Of a stretch of DNA of 64,000 bases, positions 23,503-34,562 are shown one piece after another (positions within the stretch are counted from its first letter, which is position 1; every line of letters begins with the position of its first letter). Below the pieces are notes generated by a model. It ran no database searches. It was not told the DNA's origin and saw only the letters and a list, made by a program, of their open reading frames with translations. Source of the stretch: Microthyrium microscopicum (lineage: Eukaryota; Ascomycota; Dothideomycetes; Microthyriales; Microthyriaceae). The stretch covers positions 941,345-1,005,344 of the forward strand of contig MU004237.1 of assembly GCA_010405405.1 (NCBI GenBank), given 5' to 3'. Made by a program: the position numbers and the translations under genes.

Positions 23503-25561
23503 ACGAACTGCGGGAGGAACTTTGAGCTTGGGCGCCTGAGTCTAGGCAAATTTCAAGGTTACTTCAAGGGTGGGTGATATCATGGCAGGAATTGGCCGTT
23601 GTGAATGTTGTTAGATTGAAGCCATAAGAAATACAATGAGTGCTTCTTCCAATTAAATCAGCATCCAACCGTGCTAAACGTCAGCCATTGTTCTAAGGCA
23701 AACCATCTTTACAGTGAATAGCACTGTTATGAAGTTGTTCGGCCTCGTACATGATGAATTTCATTCTTCAAGCATTTCGTTGTCAGGATCACCTGGTGAT
23801 TCAACTGGATAAAGTGGCTGGGGATTACATTCTGTCTAAGAGGTAGAAATAGTCGTCTGGCACAATATCTTTCTCGCGGATTACGCAAAAACTTGATGGG
23901 AACCGTCTATTTTGCCCAAGATTTTCTTGAACCTAGATTATTAATAGGAATAAAAATGGTGGGTCAAATTCACTTTCAATGTACTGTTATTCAATAGTTT
24001 TGATTCGACCAATTACTTGGTAATACTTGAACGATTCCTGCTGTTGATTGGATTGGCTGCAAGTGTCAGGATACAATTAGGTTTAGCGTGGCAGATATAA
24101 GGCTGACAGCCTTGCCACCCAACCACAATAAATGAGTTCGGCAAGAATAACTCCAGCTAGCATACTGTTTTTGCTACATACACCCTGGATTGACCCTACC
24201 AGCTTCCTGTGTTTCTATCTGGCCGAAATAACCCCCCAGCGCACTCAACTTGGTAAGTGTTCGAGGTAGAAAATTTCCACCTTGTTAGCACTTTAACACT
24301 ACAAGCTATGTTGAATTGTTGGCTATCGCAAGCCAGAAAACTATCTGAACCTCGCGCATGTTGGTAGCAAAAAAAACTGTCGGCTCTGTCGCTCCCGAAG
24401 TAACAATTGTCTCTACCAACTATTCAGATCGCAGATCTTTAGCTTCACAACTAGCGAGACCAGAATATTATCAATTTATCTAAATTCCCGTTCGAGGGCT
24501 CGTTCATTGGCTTGTAGTCTCCAGGTACCAGTTCCCGATACAACTGCCCAAACTCCGTTTCAATTTGCTCGGCTTTAGTATCATATCCCGGCCTTTTCAG
24601 TGATCTGGCACGATTCAATACTGCTCTAGCCTTATGGTGGAGTGCGCCTTCTGCTGGCAGCGTGGTGGCGTTTCGTTGCTAAGCACTCCGGGTTGTAATG
24701 TTTCACACAGCTTAGCCATGCATAAGCTGACAGCCTTGCCATCCTACTATTGCACGTGTCTTTCTAAGCTGTTCCGAAATTCCCTATCATCAACTGCTAT
24801 TATTCCATTGTTCATGCTGTGAACAGCAGGATGTACTATGAATATTGTGAGGTATGTAGCTTGATAGATGCGAAGTCACATCGTGTTTACTTCACATAAG
24901 AACTACATGGCTTGACCGTACCATATCAATTTTCCTTATGGCTTATTTTCATTCCTTGAACTCGAGAATGAAAGGTACATTTCATATCACAACACTATGG
25001 CTGTTGTGATATTCTAGAGCTCAAGCGGTTTGAAGTGTAAGGTCATGAAGAGAAAAGAACGATGTAATTAGAAAAGTGGAGAACACTTCGAACATTGTTC
25101 GTAAAAATGTAGGACGAGCTTTAATAATTCGGTACGATGCCATCATAACTGCCCCTGACTGCCCGCTAAAGAAGCAGGTACGGTACCTAGGTAATCAAGA
25201 TTGAAATCAGCCGAAATCAGAGCATCGTAGTAAGACGGACACCGAGAGAAATTGTTCGAATAATGTCTTCATGTGGTACAGTATTGTTATTTCGATTCCT
25301 ATCTCCACGCGGATCCTCTGCAGTGCCGTTACTTCCTTGCAAATAATTTCTAAAAAATAAATCGAAAAGATGGAATTGATTAAAGACGAGTTCTATGGCA
25401 CCAAGCTCCTTAACTAAGCTTTTAGGACCTCAATAACAAATCCTCCCATTGACGAATAGAACTGCCACAGGGTTAGGGGGAAGACAACCTCTCATCCTTT
25501 TGAAGATGTCGCGTTTCCTTTTGTAAACTAATTTTTATTCATCTCAGAGTCTCATTGCATC
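23503..25561. other. 2.1-kb gene-poor region with a short direct repeat
   Basis: AT-rich, without a supported ORF. A 16-bp sequence GCTGACAGCCTTGCCA occurs at 24102-24117 and again at 24726-24741 within similar flanks, which may mark an old duplication. Confidence 0.45.
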
Positions 25562-26675
25562 ATGGCAACGAATCATTCCAATATGGCTCCTGAGAGCCTT
25601 CAGCTGCCAACGTCAGCATTCGTTTCTCCTCGTCTGCGAATTGCCATGACAATTATGTTCGTATTCGTTGCAGTCATTTACTCCCTACGAATCTTCGCTC
25701 GAGTCCGACCAGCTTGGAAATTGGGGTCAGCAGATTATTCAATGACTGTTGCAATGATCCTGACAGCCACGAGTTACATTATCATCATGTCTGACCCAGT
25801 TCTTTCACACTCATCAGTATCAAATGAGTCTGTCTTGGGCGGGTTGAACCAATTCGAGACGATATCTGCGATCTTAGGCGCTCTCTGGATTTGGAGCATC
25901 ACATTCATTAAGATCTCAATCGTACTTATGTTTCTGAACATGTGGAATTCAATGCTATGGAGAATGCTGATATACGTTATGATTATAATCAATCTTTTCG
26001 CCGCTGTGGCTTACTCTGCCGAGTCACGACTGGAATGCAAAGACAAGGGTGATGAGAAGGAGAAGAAAGGGTATTGTTGGCTTACAAGCAATCATAATCA
26101 AGTACTTCTATTTACGTCTGGTACGTTGCCTTTGATCCTTGCTCTCATATGTATAAAGCTCTTCTAACCAGGAATCAGCATTATTCGCTTTTACCAACGT
26201 GACCACCGCGATACTTCCATTGATTTGTGTCACCAAGATCCAGCGCCCTCTTCGGGAGAAGATCATAATCACACTCTTGATGGTTCTTGGTCTAGTTGCT
26301 TCAGCTTGTGGAGTAGTCAAGGCCGTCTTGGTGTATGCTATGATTCAAGCTGACGGCTTGGCCAGCTATGGACTATCTGCTGGAAACCAGGACATTATTG
26401 CCATTTGGACGTAGGTAACTCCTTTCCGATACGATCAAGTGGGCTAAAAGGATGTCAGTTACTCGGAAATATTCATCGGAATTACAGTAGGAAACGTTCC
26501 ATACCTTAAGCCTCTTTTCGGCAATATTTTCCACTCAACAGGTCGCCTTGAGCAGCAACCTCTCCCGACCAGCCAAACTGCATATCGACCTACTTCCGTT
26601 TTCCAGCACCATGACAATTACGATGACGTTGACTTGAGCTCAAAGTCTTACCGCAAGAGTAGTATCGAGAATTAG
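25562..26675 (+). CDS. rhodopsin-like (PTH11/SAT4-type) integral membrane protein
   Basis: Three exons (25562-26101, 26172-26410, 26459-26675) close in frame to 331 aa. Seven membrane segments can be picked out: IAMTIMFVFVAVIYSLRIF, YSMTVAMILTATSYIIIM, AILGALWIWSITFIKISIV, MLIYVMIIINLFAAVAY, FTNVTTAILPLICVT, IIITLLMVLGLVASACGVV, and the last around IFIGITVGNVPYL. The RIFAR after helix 1, the KISIVLMFLNMW loop and the Asp/Ser-rich C-terminal tail match the fungal rhodopsin-domain membrane family, whose named members include PTH11-like receptors. Ligand is unknown. Donor 1 (GTACTT) was chosen because only it joins helix 4 to helix 5 in frame. It ends 121 bp from the convergent HSP78. Confidence 0.82.
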
Positions 26676-26796
26676 GTTATCTTGAGAGGCGATTGATCGC
26701 GTCGTGTATTAAATTACATTGTATATATACAAAGAGTGGGCACCGGGTATCAGTCTATCCAGGAAGGGAGATTTCTAATGCCAAATACAAAAGCTT

Positions 26797-29151
26797 TTAC
26801 TCGTTAAGATTCGTCGCACGAACAAGTAGTCCAGACTTGTCTTCATTAAATGATACGTCTGCAGTATCTCCACTCTTCACTTGACCACGGATGATTTGGT
26901 TTGCCAGCCCATTGCCAATTTCTTTTGAAATGAGGCGGTTGAGTGGGCGAGCACCAAATCTTGGGTCGTAGCCACGGTCGCAGAGCCAAGTTTTGACTTC
27001 GTCAGGCACGTTGAGCGTGATTCGCCGGTCTTCCAATCGAATTTGGAGCTCTTTCAGTCGGATGTCTACGATATCCCTGAGAGCCGCCTTAGAGAGGCGA
27101 TTGAAGATGATAAATTCGTCTAGGCGGTTGAGAAATTCGGGTGGGTATGAGTGGGCGACAACATCCATGACTGATTTTTTGACGACTTCGGAGACTTGAC
27201 CACTCTCTTTCGATGCTTCGTGGGAGTGGAGGGGATCTTCTCCAAGGATGATATCGCTTCCAAGGTTCGAGGTAAGAACGATGATGGTATTGCGGAAGTC
27301 AACCTTGTGCCCCTGAGCATCAGTCAAGAAACCTTCGTCCAGGACTTGTAGCAGAAGAGTTGAAATGTCGCGATGGCCTTTTTCAAATTCATCGAATAAT
27401 AGGATTGAGTACGGTTTTCGCCTTATGGCCTCAGTGAGCTGGCCAGCATCATCGTATCCGACGTAGCCAGCTGGGCTGCCGATAAGACGGCTGATTGTAT
27501 GCTTTTCCTGGAACTCGGACATGTCAAAACGAGTGACAGCCGTTTCTGTGCTGAACAGGAACGACGCCATTTTCTTGCAAAGTTCAGTTTTGCCAACACC
27601 AGTAGGTCCGAGGAACATGAAAGACGCAAGTGGCCGATTGTCCCCACTCAATCCGGCTCGCTGTTGACGTACTGCGTTAGCAACAGCATGGAGTGCTTCG
27701 TCTTGGCCCTTGACTGATAGTCGTAGGGTATCTTCCATGTGAATGAGCTTTTCAACGTCTCCAGCCATGAGTTTGGTGACTGGAATTCCCGTTGTCCGAC
27801 TGACAACATTTGCGATATCGTCCGACGTAACGGCATCGTGGAGCAAGTTGTCTTCGGGTTTTGGCTCCCCGTTCTCATTGGGAAGCTTTTCTTGTAGCTT
27901 TGGAATGGTCGCATATTGAAGCTCACTAGCTTTTCCAAAGTCTCCTTCTCTTTGGGCCGCCTCCAGTTCGAAACGTGCTTTGTCGAGTTGCTCTTTAGTG
28001 CTCTTGATCTCCTCAATTTTTGCTCTTTCAGCCTCCCATTGCTCTGTGAGTTTATTGGCTTCTTCTTGTTTGGCCTTCAGTTGTGTTTCAAGGCGTTCGC
28101 GTCGCTCCTTGCTGGCAATATCAGTTTCCTTCCGTAACGATTCTAGCTCGATTTGGATTGTCATGATATTGCGATCAAGTTCTAATATCGCATCTGGTTT
28201 ACTTTCCTGTTGTAGTCGCAATGCACTAGCAGCTTCATCGACAAGGTCAATGGCCTTGTCTGGGAGGAATCGATCACTGATGTATCGATTGCTATATGTT
28301 GCCGCAGCTACCAGCGCATTATCCGTGATGCGAACGCCATGGTGGACTTCGTACTTGTCTTTGATACCGCGAAGAATTGATATGGTATCTTGAACTGACG
28401 GCTCTCCAACCAGAATGGGCTGAAATCGTCGAGCGAGAGCGACATCCTTTTCGATGAGCCGATACTCGTTGAGCGTGGTTGCACCACAGCATTGCAGCTC
28501 TCCACGAGACAACGCCGGCTTAAGTAGATTACTAGCATCAATGCTGCCTTCAGCTTTTCCAAGTCCTAATAGAGTATGAAGCTCGTCCACAAATAGTATC
28601 ACCCCACCGTGGGCTTCTTGAACTTCCTTGAGAACCTTCTTCAGTCTCTCTTCAAAGTCGCCACGGAACTTAGCCCCAGCAATCAACTGTCCAAGGTCCA
28701 GGGATACGACCCGCTTATTCTTGACTGACTCCGGGACATCGCCTTGCACAATTCTTTGGGCTAGACCTTCAACCACCGCAGTCTTTCCTGTACCAGCTTG
28801 GCCTATCAAGACAGGATTGTTTTTGGTCCTCCGGGAAAGGATTTGGATAGTTCGATGTATTTCTGCATCTCTTCCAATAACAGGATCTAGCTTGCCGTCC
28901 TTCGCTCGAGCTGTCAAGTCTACTCCATAACTCTCGAGCGCGGACTTCTCCGGCTCGCCGCCTAAGTTCATTCTATGGGTTCCACCTGGAGGATGGGCTT
29001 TGCCATTGTAAAAGCGAACATTCGAGATGGCCGGAGTGATTGTTCGAGTGAAGGCGAATGCTTGTGGAAATGCGGATCGAGTGATTGTGGATGGAGTGGC
29101 GATGCGCCGCGTTACGCCGCGGGCCAACCGCGTTCTGTATGAAGAAATCAT
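26797..29151 (-). CDS. HSP78: mitochondrial ClpB-type disaggregase HSP78
   Basis: Single-exon, 784 aa. The N terminus is an Arg/Ser/Thr-rich mitochondrial presequence (about 1-45) with no acidic residue. The Clp N domain is absent, as in yeast Hsp78. AAA-1 has Walker [10 protein letters not shown] (residues 117-125), Walker [14 protein letters not shown] and the arginine finger region ARRFQPI. The coiled-coil middle domain (about 395-520) is full length. AAA-2 has Walker [10 protein letters not shown] and a Walker [10 protein letters not shown]. The C-terminal domain ends [15 protein letters not shown]. It resolves aggregated matrix proteins together with mitochondrial Hsp70. A heat shock element lies just upstream at 29246-29268. 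Confidence 0.97.
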   Translation of the reverse strand: MISSYRTRLARGVTRRIATPSTITRSAFPQAFAFTRTITPAISNVRFYNGKAHPPGGTHRMNLGGEPEKSALESYGVDLTARAKDGKLDPVIGRDAEIHRTIQILSRRTKNNPVLIGQAGTGKTAVVEGLAQRIVQGDVPESVKNKRVVSLDLGQLIAGAKFRGDFEERLKKVLKEVQEAHGGVILFVDELHTLLGLGKAEGSIDASNLLKPALSRGELQCCGATTLNEYRLIEKDVALARRFQPILVGEPSVQDTISILRGIKDKYEVHHGVRITDNALVAAATYSNRYISDRFLPDKAIDLVDEAASALRLQQESKPDAILELDRNIMTIQIELESLRKETDIASKERRERLETQLKAKQEEANKLTEQWEAERAKIEEIKSTKEQLDKARFELEAAQREGDFGKASELQYATIPKLQEKLPNENGEPKPEDNLLHDAVTSDDIANVVSRTTGIPVTKLMAGDVEKLIHMEDTLRLSVKGQDEALHAVANAVRQQRAGLSGDNRPLASFMFLGPTGVGKTELCKKMASFLFSTETAVTRFDMSEFQEKHTISRLIGSPAGYVGYDDAGQLTEAIRRKPYSILLFDEFEKGHRDISTLLLQVLDEGFLTDAQGHKVDFRNTIIVLTSNLGSDIILGEDPLHSHEASKESGQVSEVVKKSVMDVVAHSYPPEFLNRLDEFIIFNRLSKAALRDIVDIRLKELQIRLEDRRITLNVPDEVKTWLCDRGYDPRFGARPLNRLISKEIGNGLANQIIRGQVKSGDTADVSFNEDKSGLLVRATNLNE

Positions 29152-29245
29152 GGTTGTTGAAGCTCAATATCAGTTGACGGAAGCCGTCGCCGATTTGAAG
29201 GTATCATGATATACACGGGATGGCGGATAGTTGGAGTGGCTACCA

Positions 29246-29268
29246 GAAAAGTCGTGAAGATTCTCGAA
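29246..29268 (-). promoter_or_regulatory. heat shock element of HSP78
   Basis: Five alternating units at exact 5-bp spacing: GAA at 29246, gTC at 29251 (one mismatch), GAA at 29256, TTC at 29261 and GAA at 29266. This is the nGAAnnTTCnnGAAn array bound by trimeric Hsf1. It lies about 95-117 bp before the HSP78 start codon, which fits heat induction. Confidence 0.85.
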
Positions 29269-29300
29269 CCATGGCATGTTCAGGCAAAAAAGGCAGCAAG

Positions 29301-29333
29301 GCATGCATGTGATGCGCCCCTGCACATGCATGC
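29301..29333. repeat. perfect 11-bp inverted repeat, GCATGC-rich
   Basis: Arms GCATGCATGTG (29301-29311) and CACATGCATGC (29323-29333) with an 11-bp loop. More ATGCAC/GCATGC copies follow to about 29370. It could be a factor-binding palindrome shared by the HSP78 promoter and the STAND gene 3' side. Function unknown. Confidence 0.6.
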
Positions 29334-29762
29334 TAGCCTACATGTAGCTTGATACGCATGCACATGATCAACTTTTTTTGCAACCAACAAAGATGGTTGC
29401 CATGTATAATCAACTCCATCATTTGTCGATTCTACCAACTTGTCGGTCTCTAAACCTACATAATGAAAGAAGAAGCCTCTTGAATCGACCGTTACAGTAT
29501 CCGACTTTCCACAACACTGTACCAACAAGCGTAAAACACTCTAGCATCTCCATGTGTATGCCGTTGATGGCTACCTACTGCAGACAGCTCTCATCATCCA
29601 TACTGACGATCTCCTGGACGATAGGCAGGATGTAGAATACGGACGACCCGTGTCTATCGAGCTAGATGTTGCAAGAGTGAGGTTGATGCTGAGATCAGTT
29701 GGCGATAAAAGCAATGGATAACACCGTGAATCTGCCAGTGCTGCCAAATAACAATTCGTCGA

Positions 29763-32700
29763 TCACGGACTGGTTGCTGCATCAGCTCTGCCATCTCTGA
29801 GCTTACCGGTGTATCTTCCTGCCCAGAGTGAAACCATCTGATCAAATACAGTCTCTTCATCAGGGTCATCGTTCAGCTGATCAGCATATTTCTCGACAAA
29901 AATCCTCCGTGTCCTGTTCGCGTCTCTGGCATAACGCTTTGCCTCGTCCGCTTTCCCTAACTGTTCTAAGACTTGAGAAAGTCGAAATTGAGCTCTAGCA
30001 ACCTCTTCGGGTAGCCAGGCATCACGCTTCCGCCGTTCGAGGCATTGATTCAAAAGTTTCCTATACTATGTTTAGTACAGCTGGGCAATCGACAAATTGT
30101 ACTCAACATACTCTGCTTCCTCAAGTCTGCCTAGCCTCAGGAGGAAAGCCCCACAGGTTGAATAGCTCTCCAAGGTGTAGTGGTTGTATTCGCCGCATAT
30201 CTGGATTCTATCTTTTCGTACGTCTTCCATAATCTCCCAAGCTCTTTGCAGTTGTCCAGCATGGAATGAGATACATCCAAGGCTGAAACGCCCCCAGCTG
30301 CGTCATAGGATGACTTACTCCGGCTGCCTTCTCAAACAAATCTGCGCAGCGCCTCGAGAATTCGACGGCTTCTGCAGTCTTCTTCTGCCACAGTCGGACA
30401 AATGCCATGAGATGGTAGTACTTGCCGTATTCGAACGGAATCGTTTCTTCCATGCCCCATTTCTGATAGTTCTCTAAGCACCCGGTCATGATCCTTTCGA
30501 CGTCATCAAAGCGTTCCTCGTGCCAATAAGTATATGCGAGATCGCTCTTGATACTATCGAGAATCGTCTCGTCTTGACGTGTAACTTGGTTCTTCGGAAT
30601 GCTATCGAAGTTCTCCTGTCGCGCGTTCAGTGCTTTCATCCAATACTTCATGGTTTCTTTGCGGTCGCTGACGCCGTTGAAGCTGATCAGAATTCCAAGT
30701 TTGGAGTAGACGTTACTTCTTCGAACGTCGTTTTCTGGAACATGCTCCTTTTCGTAAACATCAAGGGCGGTTTTTAAAGCGTCATGACCTGCATCAGAAA
30801 GCCCCGCATGCCACATATACGTCCCAAGGTCAGAAAGAAGATCTGCAAAATCTACTGGTGGCTCTATTGGTGGTTTCAGCCATAAACAATGAGTTCGGAC
30901 ACTGAGAACTTGAGGGACATATTTTTCGAATTCAGGCCACTTCTCAGGTTCCGGAATATTCAACGGAGAAACTGATGGGCAGCCTTGGCGCAATATTGTC
31001 ATTGCGTTCCGAAAGCACTGCGATCTGTAATGTTCGTTCTCGCTGATGTCAAGTAACACGTTCGCCTGGACTGTGCGATGAACCGAGAGAAAGGGCCCGA
31101 GGTTCGGACTGTGATCTCGTCGAACAAGCTGTAGTCGCCGCAAAATTCGAACGTCCTCGAGAAACCTGTTCATGCTCAGCCTTTCAAGTCAAGGGGGAGC
31201 AATTGCGGTAGTTCTACTCATCCTCATTACTGATACAGTCAAGCACAGGATTTTTAAAGTGGGCGAAGAATATCTGCTCTGGTATGCAGTCAGGGTCTAA
31301 AAAAGCCAGGATGTTGAGGAATTCGCGGGTTCGTCGAGGAATTTGTTTCAAGGCGATGTCGAAGACAGATCGGAGGCTCTTGTCGTACTGCTTAGTTGGA
31401 CCTGTGGCACTGGCAGTCCACACCTTGGAAGACCGCTTTAAATTGTCTAAAAACCCTTGCACTTGACTGAGGCTCTCATTGATATACCCTCCTATCGCCG
31501 CAATGGCAAGGGGAAGTCCTTCAACAAACCTGGAAATATCCTCCGCTGCTTGTTGTTCCGCCTCATCGACCGCTTCCCTTTCCAAGTATTTGAAGAGCAG
31601 CTTGGCTCCATCCTCCAATCCAAAGCTCGTGACATTCATCTTCAGACAATTTTTTGTGACCGGATACGTCTGCGCGTTCTGCGTGGTCATGATATAATAG
31701 AGCTGATTCCTCGGCTTGTCAGTGGAAAGTACTGCGATAGATCTGCTACATCTTCCATATTATCGAAGATAAGCAGCCAGCTTCGTTCTAGGCCTGTCAG
31801 TTTGACCACAACTCAGACCTTAGTGCAGCTTACCAGTGTTTTCGAGCCATTTACGGGCAATGTAAACTCCTTCCTTCTTGTTGTGCTTGTTTCCGCCCTC
31901 AGGGAGAAGGCGTAGTTCCTCCTTCGCTATATGGCAAAACGCGTCCCTGAGCTCAACATCGCGCTCCGCGCTAAGCCAGAATATCGCATCGTACTTGGAT
32001 CGGTGTGCATAGGAGTACTCTAAAGCGGTCTGGGTCTTACCAACACCACCAATACCATGTAAGATGCAACACCTAGGCTCCTCGAGGCTTGGAGGACTAT
32101 CAGTCTTACTATCATCGGCCATTTCGACTTCAGGCAGTAGAAACTTGACTATATCTTCGAGATTATTCTTCCTGCCAACAAAAGTGTAGTTGCGATACAT
32201 GGCTACAGTTGAGATTGGGAAATCTATTTTGTCTTTGGTATTGGCTGGAGATTTGTTGCTGCTTTCGAGTGTTTTGAGGGGCGCATTCAGGCGCTTCATA
32301 ATTTCCACATTATGTCTTCTTACAGCTTTGCGGTGAAGAAGCTTGACTTCAGTCTCGAACTGCTTGATATTTTGTTCGATTCTCGTCTTAGTTGTCTGAA
32401 GCGCTGATCGTGGGGAAGTCGACCACAAATACTGCAGAATGTTGACTTGTTCGTTAGTGTGAACGAGCAAAATGCTGGCCGGATGAGGAATTCCACTTAC
32501 GTGATGGTCGATTTTTCAGGTAACGTACCACAAGAATGCAGTAATCAAGATAGTTGTCATACAAATCTTGAAGTGGCCATTGAAGTTCTGGATGACCAGG
32601 AAAAAGTTCCATGTATTCTTCCATTCTCGGTAAAGCGTTGTTCAAGTCACTGAGAAGACCTATGCTTTCTTCAAGCATACCAGAAACTTTACAGGCACAC

Positions 32701-33079
32701 TGCAGTAGGTACATGTTAGAGTACGGATGCTGACCCAACTGACATGTGTTATGGTACTTACTTCTATAACAGCCTGAATTCCGCCCCAGATAAGACATGA
32801 GATGGGAGCATATTGAGCTGCCGACGATATGGCAGAAGAAAAAGACACCACGTTGTCCAAAGTAGGTTGTAAGGAGCTCGACAGCATAGGAAGGCGCCTA
32901 AGACCATAGCTAATCGACATTTCGCGTATGGACTGCTGAAGTTGATCCATGCTCTGGATCCGATCGGCATTGATACATTTCTCTTCGAGGAAGTTGTGGC
33001 GTTTCTGTTGGTATAGTCTTCTCCACTGATCAAGCCTTTCAATGCTAAGACTACTAGTAGCACCACTTGAGGTAGCCAT
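29763..33079 (-). pseudogene. fungal STAND/NLR gene (N-domain, NB-ARC, TPR), apparently frameshifted
   Basis: NLR-like immune or incompatibility gene. N-terminal fungal STAND domain (IERLDQWRRLYQQKRHNFLE, LIWGGIQAVIE then CACKVSGMLEESIGLL), NB-ARC with FVGRKNNLEDI and P-loop CILHGIGGVGKTQTALEY, FWLSAERD, WLLIFDNMED, EGLPLAIAAIGGYI and LDPDCIPEQIFF, then TPR repeats (WHAGLSDAGHDAL, CGAFLLRLGRLEEAE, AQFRLSQVLEQLGKADEA). Clear introns: 32700-32761, 32446-32500, 31794-31833, 30061-30102. One more near 31167-31218 uses a GT at 31218. The frame shifts twice without a good intron: near 31691-31700 (SSIIS, then a stop before TTQNAQTYP, as if TA had been inserted) and in a five-C run at 30291-30295. 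A 72-nt GT-AG cut could hide the first shift but would delete the NB-ARC core. Decay or base-calling errors both fit. Confidence 0.75.
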
Positions 33080-34562
33080 GGCTGCGTGTAGTTTATAGCG
33101 GATTCAGAAGTGGATCTTTGAAAGAGGCCAATCCAGCTATAAATCTGGGGACTACTATAGGATGGCAAGTCACCGCCGTCTGACGTACGGGTCGCAATAC
33201 GGGATGCTTCGGTGAGAAGAAGGCATACATCTACGGGATACGAGAGCTGATCTGCCTTGCTGTCTGCTGCATATTTGGCCCTTTCCAGTGATGCAGAATT
33301 AAGCAGCAGCAAGCTACGCAACGAATTGCCCTATTAGTATCGATAGATTCAACAGGCTGATACAGTTGCTACTTACTGCTAGCCACCTCCACACCATGGT
33401 TATCGCTGATAGGCTCTACATCAGAGCACAGCATGTAGTTCCAACGGCATATTCTGAGGATGATTGCCTGAGGCGACCAATGAACAGCTTGGATTTGTTG
33501 AGCAAATAAGCCAATTCCTGAGACAGCTCCAGAGGCTGATTCAGTGTTTTACTATACTATAGCGTGCAACGGGGGGTAGAGGAAATAATGTCTACTACTA
33601 TCTCTATAGTATCTTTTGAAAAGGTACTTCTTCCAGCATCCTTAATAAACATAATATCAGATTTTGGTACTATGTCTAGCTAACAAGACTATTTTATTTA
33701 AAAAATCATATCCTAGCTATTAAACAGAATCAAAAAAATTGCCTAAATAGGCAATTTTCTAGATTTAGAGTTTTGCTAGAGAGACTTATTTAAGATGATT
33801 TTAAATTACGGTATTTTACTTTACGTTCTAGGCTAGGCTCGTATTTTACTTATAAGCAAGATTTAGTGTATAGACTTCTACTAGTTTCACGAATACTAAA
33901 TATGCAAATTTGCAATCTTAGTACATATAGACTACCAAGATTTTCCTTTTCTTATTCTTACTTACTACTACTTTTGCTCCTTCTTAGTTTCCTATTATAA
34001 TCCTTCCTAGCTATTAAGACACTCTTTTACTAGACATTATTAAGAAATGATCTTATTTCAAGAAATATTAGCTCCGTAAACCAGTATTTTGGACATTATG
34101 TCGCCAAAATGTCTATAATAAGACAACTCAACATTATTCCTTCTACCCCCCCTCCCACGCTATGGTACCTATTGGGTCGGAGGACTTCACCGACTTGTAA
34201 AGATTCTTGCAGTATGATTGGTTAGGAGTTGACACCAATTGGTAACCGTTCTATGTACTCACCCGTCACGCTGTGTATAGAGAGGAGGGAACTGAGCCAC
34301 ATGCATCCTGCAAAGTCTGGGGGTACTCTGGGGCTCCAAGGTCGACTGTGATATAAAAAACAAGCCCCCAGTTAAGATGCCTTGCCACCTACCTAGATTA
34401 ATAAAATTAGCATTCAGGTAAAACTGGCATGTATATGTAGGTAGTATCTGCGTACTAGCCATGTCGAATAGGCGTTGTGTAAGTATGCTACTATGTAGTA
34501 CGAAGTAATGCTTGACGAATATCATGTGATTATTTTGTTGATCATATCGAGTTGGCTTTGCT
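33080..34562. other. AT-rich gene-free region around a transposable element
   Basis: Upstream of the STAND gene and of the beta-lactamase-like gene. Most of it is the TA-flanked element at 33557-34165. The remaining sequence has no supported ORF. Confidence 0.55.
33557..34165. mobile_element. TA-flanked inverted-repeat element, family II, AT-rich
   Basis: A 609-bp element flanked by TA on both sides (33555-33556, 34166-34167). Its 35-bp terminal inverted repeats (33557-33591, 34131-34165) agree at 29 of 35 positions and share ATAGCGTG, a G-run, GTAGA and AATAATGT. The inside is very AT-rich with no ORF and few CA/TG pairs, as expected after repeat-induced point mutation. TA duplication and lack of a transposase suggest a non-autonomous Tc1/mariner-group (pogo/Fot1-like) element. 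Confidence 0.8.

Larger units (their letters stand above)
29152..29762. other. intergenic region upstream of HSP78
   Basis: Carries the HSP78 promoter with its heat shock element, then a GCATGC-rich palindrome. The far part is the 3' flank of the decayed STAND gene. No ORF is supported. Confidence 0.6.

Noticed and set aside
30272-30331. GTAAGT...TTTCAG pair as an intron at the second frame break of the STAND gene
   Set aside because: The interval is only 36 nt and joins in the wrong phase, leading to the same downstream stop.
32811-32830. GATGGGAGCA sequence as another family I element end
   Set aside because: It lies in an exon of the STAND gene encoding AAQYAPIS, has no partner end and is explained by coding sequence.
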